DNA of 64,000 nt, from assembly GCF_008801605.1 (NCBI RefSeq), contig NZ_VZPJ01000011.1:124001-188000 (forward strand). The letters are read 5' to 3'. A program made the translations under genes and the position numbers. Source of the DNA: Pseudomonas brassicacearum subsp. brassicacearum. Lineage in GTDB: Bacteria > Pseudomonadota > Gammaproteobacteria > Pseudomonadales > Pseudomonadaceae. Each line of letters begins with the position of its first letter. Position 1 is the first letter of the stretch. Below, piece after piece: positions 17,648-25,205 of the stretch. Below the pieces are notes generated by a model, which saw only the letters and a program-made list of their open reading frames with translations, was not told the origin of the DNA and searched no databases.

Positions 17648-19648
17648 TCAGCGCACCAAATGCAGGAACTGCAGGTGCCGCTCGTACTGGTCGAGGATGT
17701 CGTTGATGACTTGCTCCTTGGTGTAGCCCACCAGGTCGTAATCCTGGCTGCCTTCGCTCAGGTGCACCTCGGCACGGTAGTAACGACGGTTGTTGAGTTC
17801 CTTGGAGCCCATGCCGCCGCGGGCGAAGGACGGCGTGAAGTAGCCGCGCATCTGCACCTGGTAGATGAACGGATGCTGCTCACCGTGACCGATCTCCAGG
17901 CTGACGTTGTCATTGGCCGGATCGGGCTGGGCCACCACTGTCAGGCCCTTCTCGACGAACACCGCGGTCACTTCTTCAATGGCCGGGCGCACTGTGGTGT
18001 CGAGGAAACGGTACACCTCATCACGGGACGGAAAATGCACCGCCTGGCTCAAGCGCTGGCGCCAGCCGCCCGTGCCCCGACGTGAACCCGACACCGGCGC
18101 CAGGGAGTGCAATTGCGCGATCTGCTTCTGCGACTCCAGGTAGAACGCCTTGTGCAGGCCCCACATCATCAGCAGCAGAATCAACGAGAACGGCAAGGAC
18201 GTCAGCACCACCGCCGACTTCAAGGCATCGATGCTGCCGGAGAACAGCAACGCACTGGTCACCAGGGCCGTCATCGCACCCCAGAACACCCGCAGCCATT
18301 TCGGCCCGTCCTCATCGGGGTTGCCGCCCTTGGCCGACAACGTCGACAGCACCACGGTGCCTGAGTCGGCGGAGGTGACGAAGAACACGAAACTGATGAA
18401 CACGGTGACCGCGATGACGGTCTTGCTCCAGGGGTAGGTTTCCAGCAGCAGGTAAAGGCTCATCGATGGGTTTTCCAAGGCGGACATGCCCAGGGCACTC
18501 ATGCCGTGGTTCAGCACTTGGTCGATGGCGCTGTTGCCGAAGATCGACATCCACGCCAGGGTGAAACCCAGGGGAATCAGCAGCACGCCAAACACGAATT
18601 CGCGGATGGTGCGGCCACGGGAAATCCGTGCGATGAACAGCCCCACGAACGGCGACCACGCGATCCACCAGGCCCAGTAGAACACCGTCCAGCCGCCCAG
18701 CCAGTCGCTAGGTTCGTTGTAGGCGTACAGGTCGAAGCTCTTCATCGGCAGAGCGCCGAGGTAATCGCCGATGTTCTGGATCAAGGTGTTGAGCAAATGC
18801 TGGGTGGGTCCGGCGAACAGCACGAACAGCAACAACGCGCAGGCCAGGAGCATGTTGATGTCGGACATGACCCGCACGCCCTTGTCGACACCGGCCACCG
18901 CGACAATGATCGCCGCGCCCATCATCAGCACGATCAGGCCAACCTGAATCCACTGGGTGTGGGCGATGCCGAACAGGTAGTCGAGCCCGGAATTGAGGTG
19001 CAGCACACCAAAGCCCATGTCGGCGCCGAGGCCGAACACCGTGGCGATAATACCGAAGCCGTCCACGGCGTAGCCGATGGGGCCGTTGATGCGCTTGCCG
19101 ATCAGCGGGTACAACGCCGAACGCAGGGCCAGGGGCAAATTGTGCCGGTAGGCGAAGTACGCCAGGGCCATGCCGACGAATGCGAAAACGCCCCAGCCGT
19201 GCAGCCCCCAGTGCAAGAACAGGATCTGCATGGCCTGGCGCGCAGCTTCGGCGGTACCGGCCTCGCCCTGGGGCGGCTGGACCATGTGAGTCAGCGGCTC
19301 GGACACGCAGAAGAAAAACAGCGTGATGCTGATGCCGGCGGCGAACAGCATGCCGGCCCAGGACAGATAACTGAATTCGGGCTCGTCGTGGTCGGCACCG
19401 AGCTTGATCTTGCCGTAGCCGGACAAGGCGGTGACCACCACGAAGACCAGATACAGCGTCATCGCCAGCATGTAGTACCAGCCTACCGTATTGGCCGCCC
19501 AGTTCTGCGCGGCCAGCAACCAGGCACCGGCCTGCGCGGGCATGGCAATCACCACCAGGCCGAACAGCAGGATAAAGGTCGCGGCGAAGTAAAAGACCGG
19601 CGGGTTCATGCGGACCAGGCCGCTGGGTGGAAGGGACGAGGCACTCAT
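17648..19648 (-). CDS. betT: BCCT-family choline transporter BetT
   Basis: A 666-residue inner-membrane carrier of the betaine-choline-carnitine family, with about 12 hydrophobic segments up to residue 500. The conserved W-rich segment WTVFYWAWWIAWSPFVGLFI lies near residue 335. A long cytoplasmic C-terminal domain (about 505-666) is typical of BetT, where it senses osmolarity. It imports choline for conversion to glycine betaine. I chose ATG 19648 because GAGGTG lies nine bases upstream. A perfect-armed BetI-type palindrome sits 92 bp upstream, which supports choline rather than betaine or carnitine. The betIBA genes are not in the window. Confidence 0.9.
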   Translation of the reverse strand: MSASSLPPSGLVRMNPPVFYFAATFILLFGLVVIAMPAQAGAWLLAAQNWAANTVGWYYMLAMTLYLVFVVVTALSGYGKIKLGADHDEPEFSYLSWAGMLFAAGISITLFFFCVSEPLTHMVQPPQGEAGTAEAARQAMQILFLHWGLHGWGVFAFVGMALAYFAYRHNLPLALRSALYPLIGKRINGPIGYAVDGFGIIATVFGLGADMGFGVLHLNSGLDYLFGIAHTQWIQVGLIVLMMGAAIIVAVAGVDKGVRVMSDINMLLACALLLFVLFAGPTQHLLNTLIQNIGDYLGALPMKSFDLYAYNEPSDWLGGWTVFYWAWWIAWSPFVGLFIARISRGRTIREFVFGVLLIPLGFTLAWMSIFGNSAIDQVLNHGMSALGMSALENPSMSLYLLLETYPWSKTVIAVTVFISFVFFVTSADSGTVVLSTLSAKGGNPDEDGPKWLRVFWGAMTALVTSALLFSGSIDALKSAVVLTSLPFSLILLLMMWGLHKAFYLESQKQIAQLHSLAPVSGSRRGTGGWRQRLSQAVHFPSRDEVYRFLDTTVRPAIEEVTAVFVEKGLTVVAQPDPANDNVSLEIGHGEQHPFIYQVQMRGYFTPSFARGGMGSKELNNRRYYRAEVHLSEGSQDYDLVGYTKEQVINDILDQYERHLQFLHLVR

Positions 19649-19739
19649 GAAACAAGCACCTCGGGAAAAAGAATCGGGGTGGTCGAAAACGGACTCGGCA
19701 AAGGCAAGCCTCCTGTTGTGAGCGGGCAGCAAACCGACG

Positions 19740-19769
19740 GTTTAACTTGAATGAACGTTCAAGTTAAAC
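19740..19769 (-). promoter_or_regulatory. BetI-type operator upstream of betT
   Basis: GTTTAACTTGAA (19740-19751) and TTCAAGTTAAAC (19758-19769) are 12-bp perfect arms. At the centre lies TGAACGTTCA, which matches the TTGAACGTTCAA core of known BetI (TetR-family, choline-responsive) operators. It lies in the betT promoter region. Confidence 0.75.
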
Positions 19770-19881
19770 ATAAATAGCTAGCTAAGGACTAATCGCAGGG
19801 CTCGACGGCACGCTTCCTACACTAGCCTACGAGAGGGTATGACGTTGCCAGTAGAGCATTCGTTCACTGGCGCCAAGCCCC

Positions 19882-19971
19882 TGTGGGAGCGAGCTTGCTT
19901 GCGATAGCGGTGTAGCAGTCAATGAAGATGTTGAATGTCAGGCCGCCATCGCGAGCAAGCTCGTTCCCACA
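19882..19971. repeat. REPIN
   Basis: TGTGGGAGCGAGCTTGCTTG at the left and GAGCAAGCTCGTTCCCACA at the right, with the usual GCGATAGCGG inner shoulder. Two substitutions make the arms slightly imperfect. Confidence 0.88.
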
Positions 19972-19977
19972 TGCCGG

Positions 19978-20006
19978 TTGCCCATGAATATCCGCGTGCC
20001 TATAGT
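19978..20006 (+). promoter_or_regulatory. dcyD: dcyD sigma-70 promoter
   Basis: TTGCCC (19978-19983), a 17-bp spacer and TATAGT (20001-20006) form a good promoter with a leader of about 25 bases. The CCTATAGTC core is shared with the tcyJ promoter. Confidence 0.55.
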
Positions 20007-20036
20007 CCAGACATCGCCTACAACCAGTACGGACCC

Positions 20037-21035
20037 ATGATCAAAGAACAGCTGTCTCGCTTTAACCGTCTCGACCTGCTCGGCCATCCGACACCACTGG
20101 AAAAACTCGACCGTCTCTCCACCTGGCTCGGCCGGGACATCTATATCAAGCGTGATGACCTGACGCCCCTGGCCATGGGTGGCAACAAACTGCGCAAGCT
20201 CGAATACCTGGCCGCCGATGCCATCGCCCAAGGCGCCGATACCCTCATCACCGCCGGGGCGATCCAGTCCAACCATGTGCGCCAGACCGCCGCCCTCGCC
20301 GCGAAGCTGGGCCTGGGCTGCGTGGCCTTGCTGGAAAACCCCATCGACACCGAAGACAGCAATTACCTGGGTAACGGCAACCGGCTGCTGCTGGAATTGT
20401 TCGACGCCAAGGTCGAGTTGGTGGACAACCTGGACAACGCCGATGAGCAGCTGCAGGCCCTGGCCGGTCGCCTGCGCAGCAACGGGAAAAAACCCTACCT
20501 GGTGCCGATTGGAGGTTCGAACGCCTTGGGCGCGCTGGGTTATGTGCGCGCCGGCCTGGAACTGGCCGAGCAGATCAAGGACACCGGGATTGAATTCGCC
20601 GCCGTGGTACTGGCCTCGGGCAGTGCCGGCACCCACAGCGGCCTGGCGCTGGCGCTGAGCGAAGCCCTGCCGGCGCTGCCTGTCATCGGCGTCACGGTCT
20701 CGCGCAGCGAGGAGGACCAGTTTCCGAAGGTCCAGGGCCTGGCCGAGCGCACGGCAGCGTTGCTCGAAGTCGCCCTTCCGGAGGCGTTCAAAGTGAACCT
20801 GTGGGACGAATATTTCGCCCCCCGCTACGGCGAACCCAACGCCGGGACACTGGCGGCGGTCAAGCTGCTGGCCAGCCAGGAAGGGCTGCTGCTCGATCCG
20901 GTCTACACCGGCAAGGCCATGGCCGGCCTGCTCGACGGCATGGGTCGCGACCGTTTCGACGAAGGCCCGATCATCTTCCTTCACACCGGCGGCGCACCGG
21001 CGTTGTTTGCCTACAGCGCGGCGCTCCAGGCTTAG
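20037..21035 (+). CDS. dcyD: D-cysteine desulfhydrase
   Basis: A 332-residue PLP-dependent enzyme of the ACC deaminase/D-cysteine desulfhydrase family. It splits D-cysteine to pyruvate, ammonia and sulfide. The PLP lysine is K51 in AMGGNKLRKLEYL, followed by AIQSNHVRQTAA and the PLP phosphate loop GSAGTHSGLAL. The length (328 in E. coli) and the adjacent cystine importer genes, in the order found next to enterobacterial dcyD-fliY-yecS-yecC, favour this over ACC deaminase. I chose ATG 20037 (MIKEQLSRFNRLDLLGHPTP). Confidence 0.9.
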   Translation: MIKEQLSRFNRLDLLGHPTPLEKLDRLSTWLGRDIYIKRDDLTPLAMGGNKLRKLEYLAADAIAQGADTLITAGAIQSNHVRQTAALAAKLGLGCVALLENPIDTEDSNYLGNGNRLLLELFDAKVELVDNLDNADEQLQALAGRLRSNGKKPYLVPIGGSNALGALGYVRAGLELAEQIKDTGIEFAAVVLASGSAGTHSGLALALSEALPALPVIGVTVSRSEEDQFPKVQGLAERTAALLEVALPEAFKVNLWDEYFAPRYGEPNAGTLAAVKLLASQEGLLLDPVYTGKAMAGLLDGMGRDRFDEGPIIFLHTGGAPALFAYSAALQA

Positions 21036-21045
21036 TGGAGACTTC

Positions 21046-21134
21046 TGTGGGAGCGAGCTTGCTCGCGATAGCGGTATGTCAGCTGCATAAATTTCGGCTG
21101 ATCCACCGTGATCGCGAGCAAGCTCGCTCCCACA
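21046..21134. repeat. REPIN
   Basis: TGTGGGAGCGAGCTTGCTCG and its exact complement flank an 89-bp element ten bases after the dcyD stop. It separates dcyD from the tcyJ promoter and may limit read-through. Confidence 0.9.
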
Positions 21135-21173
21135 AGCAGTCATTCCAAATAGACATATGCGCTTTGTTTAATA

Positions 21174-21209
21174 TTATTTTCCAATCTATAAAAGCCATCC
21201 TATAGTCTC
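21174..21209 (+). promoter_or_regulatory. tcyJ: tcyJ promoter region with element shared with tauA
   Basis: TTATTTTCCAAT (21174-21185) is identical to 10854-10865 at tauA. TATAGT (21201-21206) within CCTATAGTCTC is a good -10. The remaining 125-base leader contains GTCTCGC...GCGAGAC arms (21205-21233) that could form a hairpin. Confidence 0.5.
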
Positions 21210-21336
21210 GCCGCAGGCACATTTGCCGCGAGACGCCCAAGCTGCTTTAAGGCAGGATGTGGCAATCTTTTCGGATCGCGGCTACGCCTTATCTCAGCCA
21301 AAATAACCTCTTCATAAGAAAACACAGGGGCTTGTC

Positions 21337-22137
21337 ATGAATTTTTCCGCATTACGTCGCAACCTGTTGGTAGGTTCGCTGGGCCTGGCATTGAGCGCCG
21401 GGCTGTTGGGGCAAGCAGTTGCCGGTGAGCAGCTGCAGAAAATCAAGGATGCCGGCGAAATCAAGATCGGCCTGGAAGGCACTTATCCACCGTTCAGTTT
21501 CGTCGATGACAGCGGCAAACTGACCGGCTTCGAAGTGGAGTTCTCCGAAGCCCTGGCCAAGGAACTGGGGGTGAAGGTCAAGCTGCAGACGACCCCATGG
21601 GCCGGCATTCTCGCGGCCCTGGAGTCCAAGCGTCTGGACGCAGTGGTCAACCAGGTGACCATCTCCGAGGAACGCAAGAAAAAGTACGATTTCTCCGAGC
21701 CGTACACCGTTTCCGGGATTCAAGCGCTGGTACTGACCAAGAAAGCCGACGAGCTGAACATCAAGAAGGCCGCCGACCTGGATGGTAAAAAAGTCGGCGT
21801 GGGCCTGGGCACCAACTACGAACAGTGGGTCAAGGCAGAAGTACCGGGCGCCCAAGTCAAAACCTACGATGACGACCCAACCAAGTTCCAGGACCTGCGC
21901 GTCGGTCGTATCGACACCATCCTGATCGACCGCCTGGCCGCACTGGAATACGCCAAGAAAGCCAAGGACACCACCGTCACCAGCGAAGCCTTTTCGCGCC
22001 AGGAGTCCGGTATTGCCCTGCGCAAAGGCGAGCCTGAGCTGTTGGCAGCCGTAAACAAGGCCATCGAAAAACTGCGCGCCGACGGTACGCTGAAAAAGCT
22101 TTCGGAAAAATACTTCAGCGCTGACGTTACCCAATAA
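21337..22137 (+). CDS. tcyJ: Cystine ABC transporter, substrate-binding protein
   Basis: A 266-residue periplasmic protein of family 3, the FliY/TcyJ type. The signal peptide ends near AVA at residue 29. The binding lobes begin IKIGLEGTYPPFSFVDDSGK and include LDAVVNQVTISEERKKKYDF and DLDGKKVGVGLGTNYEQWV. It binds cystine and related sulfur amino acids. The stop shares a base with the tcyL start (TAATG), so the two are coupled. dcyD upstream and TcyL/TcyN downstream agree with the role. Confidence 0.9.
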   Translation: MNFSALRRNLLVGSLGLALSAGLLGQAVAGEQLQKIKDAGEIKIGLEGTYPPFSFVDDSGKLTGFEVEFSEALAKELGVKVKLQTTPWAGILAALESKRLDAVVNQVTISEERKKKYDFSEPYTVSGIQALVLTKKADELNIKKAADLDGKKVGVGLGTNYEQWVKAEVPGAQVKTYDDDPTKFQDLRVGRIDTILIDRLAALEYAKKAKDTTVTSEAFSRQESGIALRKGEPELLAAVNKAIEKLRADGTLKKLSEKYFSADVTQ

Positions 22138-22802
22138 TGGAAGCAGCTCTTCAACTCGCACTGGACTCCGCGCCCTTCCTGCTCAAGGGCGCGTATTACA
22201 CGGTCTTCCTCAGCCTGGGCGGTATGTTTTTCGGCTTGCTGCTGGGGTTCGGCCTGGCGCTGATGCGCCTGTCGCGCTTCAAACTGGTGAACTGGATCGC
22301 CCGCATCTACGTGTCGTTCTTTCGCGGCACGCCGTTGCTGGTGCAGCTATTCGTGATCTATTACGGATTGCCGCAACTGGGCATCGAGCTGGATCCTCTA
22401 CCGGCGGCCCTGATCGGTTTCTCGCTGAACATGGCCGCCTACGCGTGTGAAATCCTGCGGGCCGCCATCAGCTCCATCGAGCGCGGCCAATGGGAAGCGG
22501 CGGCAAGCATCGGCATGACCCGCGCCCAGACCCTGCGCCGAGCCATCCTGCCGCAAGCCGCACGCACGGCCCTGCCACCGTTGGGCAACAGCTTCATTTC
22601 CCTGGTCAAGGACACCGCGCTGGCGGCGACTATCCAGGTACCGGAGCTGTTCCGCCAGGCGCAGTTGATCACCGCGCGGACCTTCGAAATCTTCACCATG
22701 TACCTTGCCGCCGCGCTGATCTATTGGGTTCTGGCCAGCGTGCTCTCGCACCTGCAGAACGTCCTGGAAGCCCGGGTCAATCGGCATGACCAGGAGTCCT
22801 GA
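22137..22802 (+). CDS. tcyL: Cystine ABC transporter, permease
   Basis: A 221-residue inner-membrane permease of the HisM/YecS class. It has three to five hydrophobic segments and the EAA loop EAAASIGMTRAQTLRRAILP (about residues 121-140) that docks to the ATPase. Its start overlaps the tcyJ stop. It is expected to form a homodimeric channel with TcyN. The length matches YecS (222). Confidence 0.92.
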   Translation: MEAALQLALDSAPFLLKGAYYTVFLSLGGMFFGLLLGFGLALMRLSRFKLVNWIARIYVSFFRGTPLLVQLFVIYYGLPQLGIELDPLPAALIGFSLNMAAYACEILRAAISSIERGQWEAAASIGMTRAQTLRRAILPQAARTALPPLGNSFISLVKDTALAATIQVPELFRQAQLITARTFEIFTMYLAAALIYWVLASVLSHLQNVLEARVNRHDQES

Positions 22803-22805
22803 CCC

Positions 22806-23567
22806 ATGATTGTCGTGGAAAAACTGACAAAGCAGTTCAAGGGCCAGGTGGTGCTCAACGGCATCGACTTGAAGATCGAAGAAGGCGAAGTGGTTGCGAT
22901 CATCGGCCCCAGCGGCTCGGGCAAGACCACCTTCCTGCGCTGCTTGAACTTCCTCGAAGAGCCTACCAGCGGCCGGATCAAGGTCGGCGACATCGAGATC
23001 GATGGCAGTCGCCCGCTGAACCAGCAACAGGGCCTGGTGCGCCGTTTGCGCCAGCAGGTGGGCTTCGTGTTCCAGAACTTCAACCTGTTTCCCCATCGCA
23101 CCGCATTGGAAAATGTCACTGAAGGCCCGCAGGTGGTGAAGAAAATCCCTCGCGCCGAAGCCGAAGCCCTGGGGCGCAAGCTCTTGGCCAAGGTCGGCTT
23201 GGCCGGCAAGGAGGACGCCTACCCACGGCGCCTTTCCGGCGGCCAGCAACAGCGCGTGGCGATTGCCCGGGCGTTGGCGATGGAACCGGCAGTGATCCTG
23301 TTTGACGAACCGACTTCGGCCCTCGATCCGGAACTGGTGGGCGAGGTGCTGGCAACCATTCGCGGCTTGGCCGAAGAAAAACGCACCATGGTCATCGTGA
23401 CCCACGAAATGGGCTTCGCCCGGGACGTGGCCAACCGCGTGGTGTTTTTCGACAAAGGCGTGATCGTCGAACAAGGCGAAGCCAAGGCCTTGTTTGCAGC
23501 CCCCAAGGAAGAACGCACGCGACAGTTCCTCAGCAAGTTCCTTTCCGCCGGGCACGGCGCCCAGTAA
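22806..23567 (+). CDS. tcyN: Cystine ABC transporter, ATP-binding protein
   Basis: A 253-residue polar-amino-acid ABC ATPase. Walker A is GPSGSGKTTF (about residues 33-42), the signature is LSGGQQQRVAIARAL and Walker B is VILFDEPTSALDPELVGEV, followed by VTHEMGFARDVANR. It energises cystine uptake with TcyJ and TcyL. The length equals YecC (250). It is the last gene of the operon; a perfect 8-bp hairpin lies 17 bp beyond the stop. Confidence 0.93.
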   Translation: MIVVEKLTKQFKGQVVLNGIDLKIEEGEVVAIIGPSGSGKTTFLRCLNFLEEPTSGRIKVGDIEIDGSRPLNQQQGLVRRLRQQVGFVFQNFNLFPHRTALENVTEGPQVVKKIPRAEAEALGRKLLAKVGLAGKEDAYPRRLSGGQQQRVAIARALAMEPAVILFDEPTSALDPELVGEVLATIRGLAEEKRTMVIVTHEMGFARDVANRVVFFDKGVIVEQGEAKALFAAPKEERTRQFLSKFLSAGHGAQ

Positions 23568-23583
23568 GTTATTCTTAGCATTA

Positions 23584-23605
23584 TCACTTCCAGGGAAGGA
23601 AGTGA
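23584..23605 (+). terminator. Hairpin after tcyN
   Basis: TCACTTCC and GGAAGTGA are perfect 8-bp arms around AGGGAA, 17 bp after the tcyN stop. There is no T run, so it may be an RNA 3' end stabiliser rather than an intrinsic terminator. Confidence 0.4.
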
Positions 23606-23839
23606 GACCGCTGCAAAAGAAACAACTCGCACTGTTTTCATGTGCGGGATATACAACTTCTCGTAACACTCCCCGTCACCCAAGTGTCTTTCCACTTCAG
23701 TCTCCAGTGCCCTTGCGCACCCATTTTTTTGAAAACTGGCAAGCCTAGGAAAAAGGCGTGCGGCGCCGCGTATTATTAACTTTGCCGCGTAGGATATTTC
23801 TGAAGCCTTTCACAATTAATTATTAAGCAAGTTCCTCTA

Positions 23840-23869
23840 TTGACACTGAAACTACTGAGACCTTATCTA
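23840..23869 (+). promoter_or_regulatory. Sigma-70 promoter for the two-half protein
   Basis: TTGACA (23840-23845), an 18-bp spacer and TATCTA (23864-23869) give a near-consensus promoter and a leader of about 138 bases before the gene at 24014. Confidence 0.5.
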
Positions 23870-24013
23870 GTGAGCAATAGGCGACGCACATTATTTTAGT
23901 TCTGCGCAGTGACTAAACGTAGCCAGCCTCTATGACTGCACAAATAAATATGTCGCGATTATCAAGCGCCTTTGATCAAACGGACTTCGTTTTCAAGCAT
24001 CAAGGAGAACACC

Positions 24014-24784
24014 ATGACATGTAAGTCGAAGAGTCCTGAACTGGCCGCCCCCACCCTGGCCAATGCCCACCCTACCGGCATCAATATCGCCAACGCCGCT
24101 CACCTGGAGGTTGCCATTGCGCCCTACCCTGGTATGGACGCAGGTGACCTGATCGAACTGTTCTGGGACAACTGCTACGTCGGCTCGCGCCTGTTGTCGC
24201 AGGCCGATGTGCAAGACAGCGTCACCCTGCGGGTCCCGGAGAGTTTTATCGTCGATGGAGCGTCGCGCATTCACTATCGGGTGATGCAGGTCGGGCGTGG
24301 GCCGGCGCTATCCGCCAAGCAACGGGTACATGCGAAGCTCGATTGCCCCGGCGGACAGCCGTCGGCCCTGAGCGGCGATGAAAACCAGGGCCTGGCGCCA
24401 GTGCGCATTCCCGGCACTATCCGACGCCAAGGGGTGAACCCCAACCAGATCAAGCGCGGCGTACCGCTGACCATCGAGCCCTACCTGAACATGGCCGCCG
24501 GCGATGCCGTGACCCTGCGCTGGGGCGATGTGCGCATGGACCTGCCTGCCGTCACCGCCAGCGAGGTCGGCCAGCCAATCAATATCTGGGTCCCGCCGCA
24601 GATCATCCTGGAGGCAGGAGAAGACCTGCGCCTGGAAGTGACCTACTGCATCCTCGACCGTGTGGGCAACAACTCCCATTGGGCACCGCCACGGACATTG
24701 AAGATCGGTTGCGCCAATCCGTACCTGAAAAAACCGCCGAAAGAAGCCCTCATGGCGGCCGAACCGCACCGCAAAAGGCCTTGA
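24014..24784 (+). CDS. Unknown protein with two similar beta-rich halves
   Basis: A 256-residue protein I do not recognise by function. ATG 24014 has AAGGAG seven bases upstream. Two halves can be aligned by eye. One has AHLEVAIAPYPGMDAGDLIE, then LFWDN, then VTLRVPESFIVDGASRIHYR. The other has VPLTIEPYLNMAAGDAVTLR, then WGDVRMD, then INIWVPPQIILEAGEDLRLE. Each half looks like an immunoglobulin-like beta sandwich (pattern PY-x5-GD-x-hydrophobic-x-hydrophobic-W). No signal peptide or membrane segment is seen. I recall similar repeats in larger Pseudomonas proteins of unknown role. It has its own promoter and is followed by a repeat cluster, so it is probably monocistronic. Nothing ties it to sulfur metabolism except location. 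Confidence 0.75.
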   Translation: MTCKSKSPELAAPTLANAHPTGINIANAAHLEVAIAPYPGMDAGDLIELFWDNCYVGSRLLSQADVQDSVTLRVPESFIVDGASRIHYRVMQVGRGPALSAKQRVHAKLDCPGGQPSALSGDENQGLAPVRIPGTIRRQGVNPNQIKRGVPLTIEPYLNMAAGDAVTLRWGDVRMDLPAVTASEVGQPINIWVPPQIILEAGEDLRLEVTYCILDRVGNNSHWAPPRTLKIGCANPYLKKPPKEALMAAEPHRKRP

Positions 24785-24811
24785 TACGGGAGACACTTTT
24801 GCGAGGGACGC

Positions 24812-24960
24812 TTTTGTGGGCGAGGGAGCTTGCTCCCGCTTGGGCTGTGGGAGCAAAGCTTGCTCGCGAAACAGGCGCCTCGATTCTGCAAGACCGCATC
24901 GCGTCCATCGCGGGCAAGCCTTGCTCCCACATAGCGGGAGCAAGCTCCCTCACCACAAAA
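24812..24960. repeat. Nested REP cluster: a REPIN inside a second REP pair
   Basis: An inner REPIN (24846-24931, TGTGGGAGCAAAGCTTGCTC to GCTCCCACA) is flanked by TTTTGTGGGCGAGGGAGC (from 24812) and its mirrored partner ending TCCCTCACCACAAAA (to 24960). Each outer arm is itself palindromic (GGGAGC-TT-GCTCCC type). The whole 149 bp is one large imperfect palindrome. Confidence 0.8.
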
Positions 24961-25095
24961 GCCGCTTCGCCCCAAGTGAGCGTACAGCCGCCCATCTAAA
25001 TCCAACCTATACATATTCCTAAAAGTTAGTTCAAAAATAATTTATACACGCTTAGGGTATATGAACCGGACCACCGGACATTCTTGATTTTTGCT

Positions 25096-25120
25096 CGCCG
25101 CATTCATCGCGGCGTTTCTT
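25096..25120 (+). promoter_or_regulatory. Leader hairpin of the sfnB-like operon
   Basis: CGCCGC (25096-25101) and GCGGCG (25109-25114) pair around a 7-base loop and are followed by TTTCTT. It resembles a weak intrinsic terminator placed before the 22-codon ORF. Confidence 0.4.
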
Positions 25121-25136
25121 GAGATGTGAGGTGGGT

Positions 25137-25205
25137 ATGGAACGGAACACAATCACCCCAGGGCAATACGCCAGGGCACTGCCAGCAGCCACGGAGTGGC
25201 TGTAA
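25137..25205 (+). CDS. Candidate 22-codon leader ORF coupled to the sfnB-like gene
   Basis: ATG 25137, preceded by GAGGTGGGT, opens a 22-residue frame starting MERNTITPGQYARALP and ending EWL. Its TAA shares a base with the ATG at 25205 (TAATG), the same coupling seen at tcyJ/tcyL. It has no cysteine and no second methionine, so it is not an obvious sulfur-amino-acid attenuator peptide. It may serve only to bring ribosomes to the next gene. Translation is not proven. Confidence 0.4.
   Translation: MERNTITPGQYARALPAATEWL

Larger units (their letters stand above)
19649..20036. other. Gap between betT and dcyD: two promoters, BetI-type operator and a REPIN
   Basis: It contains the betT leader and operator (- strand), a REPIN and the dcyD promoter. 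No gene is seen. Confidence 0.8.
23568..24013. other. AT-rich gap between tcyN and the two-half protein gene
   Basis: This 446-bp stretch is markedly richer in A and T than its neighbours and holds no REP. It contains the post-tcyN hairpin and one good promoter. No protein longer than about 80 residues with a plausible start and ribosome site is seen. Confidence 0.65.
24785..25136. other. Gap with nested REPs and the sfnB-like operon promoter
   Basis: The left part is the nested REP cluster. The right part (about 25010-25135) is AT-rich and holds the operon promoter and a small hairpin. No protein gene is seen. Confidence 0.75.

Noticed and set aside
25137..25205. A cysteine- or methionine-attenuation leader peptide
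   Set aside because: The 22 codons contain no Cys and only the initiating Met, and the hairpin lies before and not after the frame, so classic attenuation is not supported.
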